Source of the DNA: Parabacteroides sp. 52
Lineage (GTDB): Bacteria; Bacteroidota; Bacteroidia; Bacteroidales; Tannerellaceae
Assembly: GCF_010500925.1 (NCBI RefSeq)
Contig: NZ_QVMG01000005.1
Location: 1-64,000 of the forward strand
Direction: 5' to 3'
Length of the DNA stretch: 64,000 bases
Positions 53,869-62,503 of the stretch are shown here, one piece after another; within the stretch, counting starts at the first letter, position 1, and every line of letters begins with the position of its first letter. Under the pieces are notes generated by a model. It saw only the letters and a program-made list of their open reading frames with translations, did no database searches and was not told the origin of the DNA. The translations under genes and the position numbers were made by a program.

Positions 53869-55179
53869 TTATTGCGCGAGTAAATACTTTTTGAAAGTAA
53901 GAAAGTTTGTATCTAACTCCACACTTTGTTTTTCACCTTTCATAAAAGCCTGTAACTTAATTGGTATATCTATATCCGATGCCAAGATCTTATCTACCGT
54001 ACCTTTAAATTTGGCCGGATGTGCTGTTTCAAGGAAAACACCCGATTCTCCCGCCTGCAATCCTTTCTTCAACGCCTGATAAGCACAAGCCCCATGTGGA
54101 TCCAACAGATAGTTTTCTTTTTCAAAAACCTGCTTTATGGTAGAAGCAATCTCTTCATCCGTAAAACGATACCCGGATATAAGACGTTGTATATTTTGCC
54201 AAACATCCCCTTGGGAAGCATACAAGTCCAGGATACGCGCAAAATTGCTCGGATCACCCACATCCATTGCATTGGCGATCGTTGCCACAGAAGGCCGTGC
54301 CGTATAAACACCTGTATGCAGGTATTCCAAAAACACATCATTTCGGTTATTGGCTGCAATAAACCGTTTTATAGGTAAGCCCATCCGATGAGCGAACAAT
54401 CCGGCTGTAATATTTCCAAAGTTTCCGCTTGGCACACATACCACCAGGTTGTCTGCCTTTCCGATTTTGTCTAATTGGGCATAACTATTGAAGTAATAAA
54501 ACGACTGAGGTAAAAACCGGGCTACATTGATTGAATTAGCCGAAGTCAACATCATATGTTCATTCAACTCTTCATCCATAAAGGCGGATTTGACCAAAGC
54601 CTGGCAATCGTCAAAGGTACCGTCTATCTCCAATGCCGTTATATTTTGTCCGAGTGTAGTAAACTGACATTCCTGGATAGGGCTTACTTTGCCTTTGGGA
54701 TAAAGCACATAGACATGCACTCCTTCTACTCCCAAGAAGCCGTTTGCCACAGCGCTACCTGTATCTCCGGAGGTAGCCACAAGTACATTGACTTGTTGGA
54801 TACCCTCTTTCTGCACAAAATAGCCTAACAAACGAGCCATAAAACGAGCACCCACATCTTTAAAGGCTAAGGTTGGTCCATGAAATAACTCCAAACTATA
54901 TATAGTCTCTGTTACAGGTACAACAGGGGTTTCAAAAGAAAGGGTTTCTTTCACTATACGATCCAGGATATCCGGCTCTATATCTTCTGCAAAAAAAGCA
55001 CGTGCCACCACACAGGCTATTTCATGGAAAGACATATTTTTCAGATTGGCAATAATATCCTGATCCAATCTATTTATACGTTCAGGCATATACAGGCCTT
55101 TGTCTCCCGCCAAACCTTTAACCACAGCTTCTTCCAGAGAAGCAAGTGGCGCTTTCTTATTTGTACTGTAATATTTCAT
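53869..55179 (-). CDS. thrC: Threonine synthase
   Basis: 436 residues. PLP-dependent conversion of O-phosphohomoserine to threonine. The PLP lysine is in GPTLAFKDVGARF (about residue 110), with phosphate-binding VATSGDTGSAVA and the early family motif KGLYMPERI. Its ATG overlaps the stop of the upstream kinase gene by 4 bp, and thrA lies further upstream, so this is the last gene of a thr operon ending at a strong terminator. Confidence 0.96.
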   Translation of the reverse strand: MKYYSTNKKAPLASLEEAVVKGLAGDKGLYMPERINRLDQDIIANLKNMSFHEIACVVARAFFAEDIEPDILDRIVKETLSFETPVVPVTETIYSLELFHGPTLAFKDVGARFMARLLGYFVQKEGIQQVNVLVATSGDTGSAVANGFLGVEGVHVYVLYPKGKVSPIQECQFTTLGQNITALEIDGTFDDCQALVKSAFMDEELNEHMMLTSANSINVARFLPQSFYYFNSYAQLDKIGKADNLVVCVPSGNFGNITAGLFAHRMGLPIKRFIAANNRNDVFLEYLHTGVYTARPSVATIANAMDVGDPSNFARILDLYASQGDVWQNIQRLISGYRFTDEEIASTIKQVFEKENYLLDPHGACAYQALKKGLQAGESGVFLETAHPAKFKGTVDKILASDIDIPIKLQAFMKGEKQSVELDTNFLTFKKYLLAQ

Positions 55180-56384
55180 TTCTTCAATAATTCTTTCATA
55201 AATTGATCATTCTCTAAAACACCGTATTTCCCTTTCAACACCGATTGTTCATCATAACAGGTGACATTGTCCGGTTCTTCTCCCGGTTTATACAAGATAA
55301 AAGGAATCGGCTTGTTCGTATGTGTACGTAAGGCACAAGGCGTCGGGTGATCCGGTAAGATCGCTATAGCCACAGGTTCATCCCACCTTTGCAATTCATC
55401 ATAGATTATTCGCACAAGCCGTTGATCCAGGTACTCGATAGTCTTTACTTTCAACTTTACATCGCCCTCATGTCCGGCCTCATCACTTGCCTCTATATGA
55501 AGATAAACAAAGTCATTCGTCTTCAAGGCCTCCAAAGCCGCCTTGGCTTTTCCTTCATAATGGGTATCATACAAACCGGTAGCACCCGCCACCGGTATAT
55601 TTTGTAGTCCGGCATAGACGCCTATTCCCCGTATTAAATCAACAGCCGAGATAACAGCTCCTTTCTCAAACCCATACATATCCGGCAGGGTCTGCATAGC
55701 CGGACGATAGCCGGGAGACCAGGGCCATATACTGTTTGCCGGATCTTTCCCTTCTGCTATACGTTTCTTATTCACCGGATGCTCCATCAGTATCTTTTGT
55801 GACTCCAGGATAAGTTCATTCAACAGCCGGGCCGTTTCTTCCGCTTCGGCCACCTCCGGTTTGATTAATAACGGCCGGAAAGGATGAAGAGGCACATCAT
55901 GAGGAGGTGTACAATGCAATCGTTTGTCTCCTTTTTTAATCACCAACAGATGTCGGTACGAAACCCCTGTATGGAATTTCACCCGTTCCGTTCCCAATCT
56001 TTCATTCAGGTATTGAATCAACTCATCGGCCTCTTCCGTATGTATATGTCCGGCAGAGTGATTCTTCAGGATCTCTCCTTTCACGCATATCAGGTTGCAA
56101 CGCATAGCCATCTCGTCGGGTTGCAGTTCCACCCCTATACTGGCCGCTTCCAACACCCCTCTTCCTTCATACACCCGTGGGAGATCATATCCTAAGACAG
56201 CCAGGTTGGCCACCTCACTACCCGGATGAAACCCATCCGGCACCGTTCGCATTTGACCGGTAACGCCCATAGAGGCCAATTTGTCCATATAAGGGGTATG
56301 CGCAAATTGCAAAGGCGTCTTATACCCTAGTGCCTCAATAGGCTCATCGGCAGCACCGTCGGCAAGAATTATTATGGTTTTCAT
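55176..56384 (-). CDS. ApgM-family (phosphoglycerate mutase-like) protein, probable homoserine kinase
   Basis: 402 residues from ATG 56384 (MKTIIILADGAADEPIEALGYKTPLQ); an upstream ATG at 56426 lies in heptad repeats and is rejected. Alkaline-phosphatase-superfamily fold: metal ligands in ILADGAADEP, HIEASDEAGHEG (about 293) and ILPDHPTP (about 341). The sequence resembles archaeal-type cofactor-independent phosphoglycerate mutase. Sitting between thrA and thrC with no GHMP-type thrB nearby, it most likely supplies homoserine kinase activity; a protein family of this kind is annotated as proposed homoserine kinase (TIGR02535). Confidence 0.82.
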   Translation of the reverse strand: MKTIIILADGAADEPIEALGYKTPLQFAHTPYMDKLASMGVTGQMRTVPDGFHPGSEVANLAVLGYDLPRVYEGRGVLEAASIGVELQPDEMAMRCNLICVKGEILKNHSAGHIHTEEADELIQYLNERLGTERVKFHTGVSYRHLLVIKKGDKRLHCTPPHDVPLHPFRPLLIKPEVAEAEETARLLNELILESQKILMEHPVNKKRIAEGKDPANSIWPWSPGYRPAMQTLPDMYGFEKGAVISAVDLIRGIGVYAGLQNIPVAGATGLYDTHYEGKAKAALEALKTNDFVYLHIEASDEAGHEGDVKLKVKTIEYLDQRLVRIIYDELQRWDEPVAIAILPDHPTPCALRTHTNKPIPFILYKPGEEPDNVTCYDEQSVLKGKYGVLENDQFMKELLKK

Positions 56385-56396
56385 AATAATTCGTTG

Positions 56397-56431
56397 AATT
56401 GACAATTGACAATTGACAATTGACAATTGAT
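56397..56431. repeat. Heptad tandem repeat (AATTGAC)x5
   Basis: Five 7-bp units, the last ending in T. It is the left boundary of the segment carrying the four-helix-bundle gene. Confidence 0.85.
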
Positions 56432-56485
56432 AGTTTGCCTAGTTAATGTAATTTTAAAGTTTGGATATTTTTGTTTCATTACATT

Positions 56486-56830
56486 TTATTTTTTACTTGA
56501 CCTAACAATACATATAGTAAGTCTGACTAATTCCTGACAATCATTTATTATAGAATCATATTCAGAATCAGACAAATAGCCTGTATCCTTTAACAACATG
56601 ATCCAATACTCTGATTCATTTGCCTCTTTCAGGGCAATATTCATCTTATTCACAAAGTCAGCCCGGGATTGCGCATGTTCGGCTTCCCGAATCAATGCTC
56701 CTATGGCCGTTCCCGAACGCAACAACTGCTTAGACAACACAAATTCTTTTCTCTTACACAAAGCCTTATATAGCTTCACAATCCGTATGGCAAAGCCATA
56801 AGACTTTTGCATAACAACATTCTCTTTCAT
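56486..56830 (-). CDS. Four-helix-bundle protein (23S rRNA intervening-sequence family)
   Basis: 114 residues. AIRIVKLYKALCKRKEFVLSKQLLRSGTAIGALIREAEHAQSRADFVNKMNIALKEANESEYWIMLL is the typical pattern of the IVS/S23-type four-helix-bundle family, which is related to the accessory protein Avd of diversity-generating retroelements. Cellular function is unknown. It interrupts the thr operon between thrA and the kinase gene and is bordered by inverted 7-bp repeats, which suggests that it arrived as a unit. Confidence 0.85.
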   Translation of the reverse strand: MKENVVMQKSYGFAIRIVKLYKALCKRKEFVLSKQLLRSGTAIGALIREAEHAQSRADFVNKMNIALKEANESEYWIMLLKDTGYLSDSEYDSIINDCQELVRLTICIVRSSKK

Positions 56831-56915
56831 AGTTTCTAATTTTGGTTCTACAATTCTCTTTTATTTGGGTTTTTGATTTCTCAAATGTTGAATTTTCAAC
56901 CCCAATCTATTCATT

Positions 56916-56943
56916 GTCAATTGTCCACTGTCAATTTTCAATT
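56916..56943. repeat. Heptad tandem repeat (GTCAATT-like)x4
   Basis: GTCAATT, GTCCACT, GTCAATT, TTCAATT: the inverted counterpart of the AATTGAC repeats at 56397, forming the right boundary nine bases from the thrA stop. Confidence 0.75.
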
Positions 56944-56952
56944 TCTCCATCG

Positions 56953-59394
56953 CTAACGGATGTTAGCGATGGAGATGATGTCCGAGAAAACCCCCGCCGC
57001 CGTCACATCCGCTCCGGCGCCATAACCTTTGATCATCATAGGGTATTCGTTATATCTTTCGGTGGAGATCATGATGATATTGTTGCTGCCTTCCAATTCA
57101 TAGAAAGGGTGATGACTTTCTACCTCCTGTAAGCCGACCTCACATACTCCCCGGTTCATGGAAGCCACAAAACGAAGGTGTTTCTTTTCATTGGCCAGCT
57201 TCTGACGCCGGGTTTCAAAGGCTTTATCCATTTCCTGCACATTAACCCAGAAGTCTTCCAACGATCCTTCGAAATAAGCGGCCGGCAAAAGCGGTTGTAT
57301 CTTCACATCTTCTTGTTCCACCTTATAACCGGCTTCCCTGGCCAGGATAACCAATTTGCGCACCACGTCTTTCCCACTCAGGTCGATACGCGGATCCGGT
57401 TCAGCATAGCCCGCTTCTTTGGCCATAAGGATGGCTTTGCTAAAAGGTATATCTGCCCGGATCGTATTGAAGATATAATTGAGCGTACCGGATAATACAG
57501 CCTCCAACTTCAAGATATGATCTCCACTGTTGCGAAGGTCATTCATCGTATTTATAATAGGTAGCCCCGCCCCTACGTTGGTTTCAAAGAGGAACTTTAT
57601 ATCTCGCTTACGGGCCGTTTCTTTCAGGTTTATATAATTCTCGTACGACGAAGAGGCCGCAGTTTTATTGGCTGCCACTACCGATACGTTATTATTCATC
57701 AATGTTTCATACAGGCCTGCCACTGCTGCATTGGCTGTGCAATCCACAAATACCGAGTTAAAGATATTCATTTGGGAAATCTCTTGACAAAGTATTTCCG
57801 GAGTACAAGCCATTCCTTCGGCTTTCATATCCGCCACACAGGTCTCCAGGTTCAGTCCTTCCCGGCAGAACAAAGCCTTTTGGGAGTTAGACACCCCTAC
57901 GACTCTCAGTTTCAATCCGTTTTTCTCCATCAGTTTAGGTTGTTGGATACGGATCTGCTCCAATAGGTTGCCACCTACTGTTCCGACACCGGCGATAAAA
58001 AGATTCAACACTTTGTATTCGGACAGAAAAAAGGAATCATGAATAGAGTTTAATGCCTTCCGTAAGTATTTATGCTTGATAACAAACGAGATATTTGTTT
58101 CCGATGCTCCTTGTGCACAAGCAATCACACTGATACCAGCACGTCCCAAAGTACCGAACAACCTTCCGGCAATGCCCGGTGTGCGTTTCATATTTTCTCC
58201 GACAATAGCGACTGTGGCCAGGTCTTTCTCTGCTGTCATATCACTGATCTCTCCCAAAGAACGTTCCAGGGCAAATTCGTCATTGAGCACCTGCACAGCC
58301 AGATCTGCGTCCGCATTACGCACGGCAAAAGTGGTATTATTCTCGGAGCTGGCCTGAGACACCATAAAGACACTGATGCCATTTTTAGCCAAGGTCTTGA
58401 ATATACGATAGTTCACCCCAATCACACCGACCATACCCAGGCCTTGCACTGTGATCAGACAGGTATCATTGATAGAAGAAATACCCTTGATAATCGCTTT
58501 CCCTTCCTCTTTGACTCTTTCTTTGGAGATATACGTACCCCGGGCTTCCGGATTAAACGTATTGCGGATACGGATCGGGATATTCTTATGATATACAGGA
58601 TAAATCGTCGGAGGATAAATAACTTTAGCACCGAAGTTACAAAGTTCCATTGCCTCGGTAAAGCTCAAACGGTCGATCACATAGGCAGAGCTAATCACCC
58701 GCGGGTCGGCGGTCATAAACCCATCCACATCCGTCCATATCTCCAGGATAGAAGCATCCAATGCGGTTGCCAATATAGAAGCCGTATAATCGGATCCCCC
58801 GCGTCCCAGGTTCGTCACCTCTCCTGTCTCTACACTGGTAGAAATGAAACCAGGCACAAGAGATACCTTGGGCAGGGGAGTAAATATCTCCTGAATCAGT
58901 TTATTGGTTTGTTCAAAATCCAGGATATGCTTATTGAACTGCGGCCGTGTCTTTATAAATTTACGCGCGTCAAACAGTTTCGCCTCCTCGATGACATGGG
59001 CGATAATAACCGAAGAGAGACGTTCACCGTAACTCACGATCGTATCCGACGTTTTGGAGGAAAGGTCATTGATCAAATAAACACCTTTGAAGATATTTCC
59101 TAACTCATCCAAGAGAGACATCACTTTGGCCTGCACTTCGTCACGTACTTCTTTATCGGGGATAACACCCTCTATGACATCCAGGTGACGGGTAACGATT
59201 TCGGCATATGCTTTTTCATACGCTTCGTCTCCTTTAGAGGCCATTTGTGAGGTAGCCAATAGCTTATCGGTTATACCTCCTAGGGCAGAGACGACAACAA
59301 TGACAGGCTCTTCTATTGCCTCTACAATCTTCTTTACATTCAATATGCTATTGACGGAACCTACGGACGTTCCACCGAATTTTAATACTTTCAT
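56953..59394 (-). CDS. thrA: Bifunctional aspartokinase/homoserine dehydrogenase
   Basis: 813 residues from ATG 59394 (MKVLKFGGTSVGSV). Aspartokinase domain 1-290, tandem ACT regulatory domains about 310-460, homoserine dehydrogenase about 465-813 (nucleotide-binding AGVGTVGGNLL; EAVLSGTLNYIFN; catalytic region KEAGYAEPDPRIDLSGKDV). It catalyses the first and third steps from aspartate to homoserine. An in-frame ATG 66 bases upstream would extend it, but homologous proteins start at MKVLKFGG. A leader with a small ORF precedes the gene. Confidence 0.96.
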   Translation of the reverse strand: MKVLKFGGTSVGSVNSILNVKKIVEAIEEPVIVVVSALGGITDKLLATSQMASKGDEAYEKAYAEIVTRHLDVIEGVIPDKEVRDEVQAKVMSLLDELGNIFKGVYLINDLSSKTSDTIVSYGERLSSVIIAHVIEEAKLFDARKFIKTRPQFNKHILDFEQTNKLIQEIFTPLPKVSLVPGFISTSVETGEVTNLGRGGSDYTASILATALDASILEIWTDVDGFMTADPRVISSAYVIDRLSFTEAMELCNFGAKVIYPPTIYPVYHKNIPIRIRNTFNPEARGTYISKERVKEEGKAIIKGISSINDTCLITVQGLGMVGVIGVNYRIFKTLAKNGISVFMVSQASSENNTTFAVRNADADLAVQVLNDEFALERSLGEISDMTAEKDLATVAIVGENMKRTPGIAGRLFGTLGRAGISVIACAQGASETNISFVIKHKYLRKALNSIHDSFFLSEYKVLNLFIAGVGTVGGNLLEQIRIQQPKLMEKNGLKLRVVGVSNSQKALFCREGLNLETCVADMKAEGMACTPEILCQEISQMNIFNSVFVDCTANAAVAGLYETLMNNNVSVVAANKTAASSSYENYINLKETARKRDIKFLFETNVGAGLPIINTMNDLRNSGDHILKLEAVLSGTLNYIFNTIRADIPFSKAILMAKEAGYAEPDPRIDLSGKDVVRKLVILAREAGYKVEQEDVKIQPLLPAAYFEGSLEDFWVNVQEMDKAFETRRQKLANEKKHLRFVASMNRGVCEVGLQEVESHHPFYELEGSNNIIMISTERYNEYPMMIKGYGAGADVTAAGVFSDIISIANIR

Positions 59395-59501
59395 TGTATT
59401 CAAACTATTTTGTATGGTTGAAAAGAACCGGATAATACCGGGATAATAATAAGGATGCAATATTCAAATTGCAACAACGCAGGGCCTGGCCTCTGCCATT
59501 G

Positions 59502-59570
59502 TTATTTGTAGATTCTTACCCCCCAGGGGGTCATTAATGCCCATGTATAATATGCCAGGCTGTAATCCAT
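59502..59570 (-). CDS. Possible thr leader peptide
   Basis: 22-codon ORF starting MDYSLAYYTWALMTPWG and ending RIYK, 25-30 bases after the predicted transcription start and about 108 bases before the thrA ATG. It contains two Thr and one Ile codons, not an overt Thr/Ile run, plus three Tyr and two Trp. A GC-rich palindrome (ACCCCC...GGGGT) falls inside it. A role in attenuation is speculative. Confidence 0.35.
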   Translation of the reverse strand: MDYSLAYYTWALMTPWGVRIYK

Positions 59571-59600
59571 CGTTTGTAGTCTCGTATTATATTATGTGGA

Positions 59601-59608
59601 CAAACTTA
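59601..59608 (-). promoter_or_regulatory. Promoter of the threonine operon
   Basis: TAAGTTTG on the minus strand with a -33 TTTG (59627-59630) 18 bp upstream. It predicts a leader of about 200 nt before thrA. Confidence 0.7.
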
Positions 59609-59734
59609 CATATTTTTTTTCATATGCAAACTTTTTTGGGGAAATAAGTGACATTTTTAATCCTTTGAATCCATTTTTCATCACTTATTGTTTTTTCAAA
59701 AGGATAAAATCTTCCTTTTTTTTCAGATCAACCC

Positions 59735-60664
59735 CTACTTTTCTTTTTTTTCTCTTTCGATATCGGCACGACTCTTACTTTGAGTTACCATATAGACTCC
59801 GACAAAGACAAATACGGCAGCAAGTAATTTCTGTAAGCTGAAACTATCCTGCCCGACAAGTACAGCGATAAAAGAGGCAACAACCGGTTGGGCATAATTA
59901 TACATACTGACGGTAGTCGGACGAATGCGCTTCAATGCCATCGGTATAAGTAAATAAGGAATGAACGTTGCCCCAAACAATACATAGAATATGGCTGTCA
60001 TTTCTTTATAGTCGGGAACCGCATGATGGAAAGCCGGCGACTCCAGGATATGATTAAAAGAAAAAGGCATTAACAGAAGGGTGGCAAACAAAAACATCCA
60101 CTTCATAAGGGTCACAGAGGAATAACGTTCGGTTAAAGGTTTGGACAACACCAAATAAAAAGAATAAGCGAATCCGCTTGTCACAATCATCAGGTTACCA
60201 CTTAAACTACTGACACGCCCTGTCCCGGTATCCACCGATTGAAGAATCAACAATACCGCTCCTGTCACACCGAGCAAAACCCCCAAAGCCTTCTGCCGCG
60301 TGATCGGTTCTTTCAGGAGGATAGCAGCTAAAATCATCACGAAGATAGGGACAGCGGTGGCTATAATAGAGGCATCCACCGGAGAGGTCGTATTCAAGCC
60401 TTGAATAAACAATCCCTGATTCAATGCAATCCCGCAAAACGAGCAGATAAACAAAAGCCTGATATCCTTTAAAGGCACTTTCTCCTGTTTGACAAACAAG
60501 GATGTAATCCAGAACATCACACAGGCAAAAGCCATACGCATAATAGTAAGGGCTTCAGGCGTTAAATGTGCCGGAAGAAGATACTTGGAAATAGGCATAT
60601 TGATAGCAAACAATACGTTGGCTATCAGAATAAGGACATGTCCTTTTAGCTTCTCATTATTCAT
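59735..60664 (-). CDS. EamA-family drug/metabolite transporter
   Basis: 309 residues with ten hydrophobic segments in two EamA repeats (about 8-140 and 155-295); motifs such as LTPEALTIMRMAFACVMFW and GALLGVTG-like LGVLLGVTGAVLLIL are typical. DMT permeases export amino acids, nucleobases or metabolites; the substrate is not predictable. It is a single gene with its own -7 element, downstream of the REP-like region and unrelated to thr genes in direction-sharing terms (it ends 127 bases before the thr promoter region). Confidence 0.88.
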   Translation of the reverse strand: MNNEKLKGHVLILIANVLFAINMPISKYLLPAHLTPEALTIMRMAFACVMFWITSLFVKQEKVPLKDIRLLFICSFCGIALNQGLFIQGLNTTSPVDASIIATAVPIFVMILAAILLKEPITRQKALGVLLGVTGAVLLILQSVDTGTGRVSSLSGNLMIVTSGFAYSFYLVLSKPLTERYSSVTLMKWMFLFATLLLMPFSFNHILESPAFHHAVPDYKEMTAIFYVLFGATFIPYLLIPMALKRIRPTTVSMYNYAQPVVASFIAVLVGQDSFSLQKLLAAVFVFVGVYMVTQSKSRADIEREKKEK

Positions 60665-60691
60665 GCAACACCTTTCTTCTTTGTTTCACGA

Positions 60692-60699
60692 CAAAGGTA
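60692..60699 (-). promoter_or_regulatory. -7 element TACCTTTG of the EamA transporter gene
   Basis: Minus-strand consensus match 28 bases before the start. Confidence 0.65.
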
Positions 60700-60778
60700 G
60701 TCTTTTTCTATACAATGCCTCCCCCTTAACAGCGAATTAAATGCACTCTTCCCCCAAAGAGTAAGCATAACAACAATG

Positions 60779-61062
60779 TATCCCGAAAGGATCACCCATA
60801 TCAACGATATATCCCGAAGGGATCACCCATGTCAACGATGTATCCCGAAGGGATCACCCATGTCAACGATGTATCCCGAAGGGATTTCATGTGAATAACC
60901 ACGGGATGCACATCCCGTGGTCAAGACCTAAGCTACAACGAGCCCTGAAAGGGGTCAATAACAGTATCCTATTCACCCCCTTCGGGGCTGAGGAAGACCA
61001 CACACCCATGAACCACGGGATATACATCCCGCGGTTATTCACAGTCAACCCCTTCGGGGATG
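60779..61062. repeat. REP-like repeat block, left of the RAYT gene
   Basis: Three full 31-bp tandem units starting TATCCCGAAGGGATCACCC at 60779, 60810 and 60841, then a block from 60872 to 61023 identical to 61676-61827. Palindromes include ATCCC-GAA-GGGAT in each unit, ACCACGGGATG-CA-CATCCCGTGGT (60898-60921) and CCCCTTCGGGG, the last falling inside the transposase stop region. The block fills the gap between the EamA and RAYT genes. Confidence 0.85.
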
Positions 61063-61518
61063 GGAGGAAAAGCCAGGTAAATATCGATCGTCTATTTCTA
61101 TATCAAATTCGGCAAGTAGTTTCTTGTATTCTTCTTCAAAAGAAATGCCTTTATGATGTTCACGTTGTTTGCGGATATAGTTTTCTACCTTCTCTTTATC
61201 ACGCCAAGTATATGTAAAGGCGGCATATCCTTCCGCCCAGCCACTAAAATAGGGAAAAAGGCCAGAGGAGGATAACCAGGTAGAAGTTGCACGCTTGATA
61301 TCTCTTACATAATCGGCTAAAGCAATGGAAGGATGTAAACTGGAAAGGATATGGATATGATCTTCCATGCCATTGATACGGTATAAAACACTTTTCTTTT
61401 GCTTGATTATCCCCCATATATATTTATATAAGACCTCTGAATGTTCAAGGGATAAAGTCGCATTACGCTTTTTTGTACAAAATACAATATGATATAAGAT
61501 TTGCTTGTAGCTTGACAT
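61045..61518 (-). CDS. REP-associated tyrosine transposase (RAYT, IS200-like Y1)
   Basis: 157 residues. Y1 HUH nuclease: the HUH motif is MEDHIHILSSLH (about 51-62), and the catalytic tyrosine is in KVENYIRKQREHHKG (about 112-126). The N-terminus YKQILYHIVFCTKKRNATL and the spacing fit the IS200/RAYT group, which cuts and rejoins single-stranded DNA at palindromes. The gene is bracketed by two copies of a REP-like repeat block rather than simple IS ends. Its C-terminus (SSHPRRG) is encoded within a repeat palindrome. Confidence 0.9.
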   Translation of the reverse strand: MSSYKQILYHIVFCTKKRNATLSLEHSEVLYKYIWGIIKQKKSVLYRINGMEDHIHILSSLHPSIALADYVRDIKRATSTWLSSSGLFPYFSGWAEGYAAFTYTWRDKEKVENYIRKQREHHKGISFEEEYKKLLAEFDIEIDDRYLPGFSSHPRRG

Positions 61519-61549
61519 TGATGTTAAGGTTTTAAGGTTTCAATAAATA

Positions 61550-61557
61550 CAAATATA
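61550..61557 (-). promoter_or_regulatory. -7 element TATATTTG of the RAYT gene
   Basis: Minus-strand TAnnTTTG match 31 bases before the start, in the unique DNA between the gene and the right repeat block. Confidence 0.5.
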
Positions 61558-61613
61558 CAAAAATTCAGAATTCACAGCTACGATATCTACAAAATAACAC
61601 AAGATTACAAACC

Positions 61614-61850
61614 TATCCCGAAGGGATCACCCATGGCAACGATATATCCCGAAGGGATCACCCGTAACAACGATGTATCCCGAAGGGATTTCATGTGAAT
61701 AACCACGGGATGCACATCCCGTGGTCAAGACCTAAGCTACAACGAGCCCTGAAAGGGGTCAATAACAGTATCCTATTCACCCCCTTCGGGGCTGAGGAAG
61801 ACCACACACCCATGAACCACGGGATATGTATCCCGCGGCTTTCACAGTCA
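61614..61850. repeat. REP-like repeat block, right of the RAYT gene
   Basis: Two 31-bp units (61614, 61645) and the 152-bp block 61676-61827, identical to 60872-61023 and in the same orientation. It ends just before the HU-family gene stop. The two blocks are direct, not inverted, repeats. Confidence 0.9.
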
Positions 61851-61860
61851 CTCTTTTCTT

Positions 61861-62457
61861 TCAAGGAGTAAGGGTATAGATTTTTCGGTGTTTCTTTCCG
61901 GATAATGTCAAAAAGCCTTCTGCACAGAAAGTGTCTAAATCCTTTTCTGCCTGGTAACGGGAACAGTCTTGCAGTTGCGAATAGGCCAATACATAGATAT
62001 AGACATTGTTTTCCAAGTAATGTTTCAGTTTCTTTTTCCGTTCCTCCAAGGTGAATTTCTTTTTCTTTAACCCACTTTTATCTACATAGATCTCTGTCCA
62101 TCTGATCCTTTTGCGCAGGGTCGGACTGGGTCGGAAATTCACACCGTTTACCGCCACCTTTAGTTCCATTTCCCCGTTCTCATTCGTTTCTGTTTCTGTC
62201 GCCATCGACAAGGAGAAGATGCCCACCTCTTCCATATCCAACGTATAACCTTCCCGCAATGACTCCCCGATATAGATAGCAATTCCATCTAATACAGCTT
62301 TGATCTGTGCCGAATTAATTCCTTTTCCATACAGGGTATCACAGATTTCACTCAGTCTTCGGATTCCTTTGGATTGTACTCTCGCATGAAATTTTTTTTC
62401 AGTTTCCCCACTTGTGGTTGGTTGGGGTGTTTCGTAAATACCTACATGTACTTTCAT
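61861..62457 (-). CDS. HU/IHF-family DNA-binding protein with C-terminal winged-helix-like extension
   Basis: 198 residues. The N-terminal half (1-125) is an HU-like domain of the Bacteroidetes type (KKFHARVQSKGIRRLSEICDTLYGKGINSAQIKAVLDGIAIYIGESLREGYTLDMEEVGIFSLSM). The C-terminal part (about 130-198) has a basic helix (KKKKFTLEERKKKLKHYL) and a helix-turn-helix-like YSQLQDCSRYQAEKDLDTFCAEGFL followed by a wing-like end. It would bend or coat DNA; the target is unknown. Repeat copy C lies directly upstream. Confidence 0.8.
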   Translation of the reverse strand: MKVHVGIYETPQPTTSGETEKKFHARVQSKGIRRLSEICDTLYGKGINSAQIKAVLDGIAIYIGESLREGYTLDMEEVGIFSLSMATETETNENGEMELKVAVNGVNFRPSPTLRKRIRWTEIYVDKSGLKKKKFTLEERKKKLKHYLENNVYIYVLAYSQLQDCSRYQAEKDLDTFCAEGFLTLSGKKHRKIYTLTP

Positions 62458-62503
62458 AGTTGTTTGGTGTTATAATGATGTGCAATATCGCCGGAAATAA
62501 AAT

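Noticed and set aside
58072..59103. 343-codon open frame antisense to thrA
   Set aside because: Shadow of the aspartokinase coding strand: Cys/His/Arg-rich with no recognisable domain, and no promoter.
59643..59689. Hairpin AATAAGTGA / TCACTTATT followed by T-run on the plus strand
   Set aside because: No plus-strand gene ends there; nine base pairs with a long loop is weak, and on the minus strand there is no T-run for thrA or the transporter.
60779..60890. Possible CRISPR array
   Set aside because: The 31-bp units are contiguous without unique spacers and no cas genes are present; they are tandem REP-like repeats.
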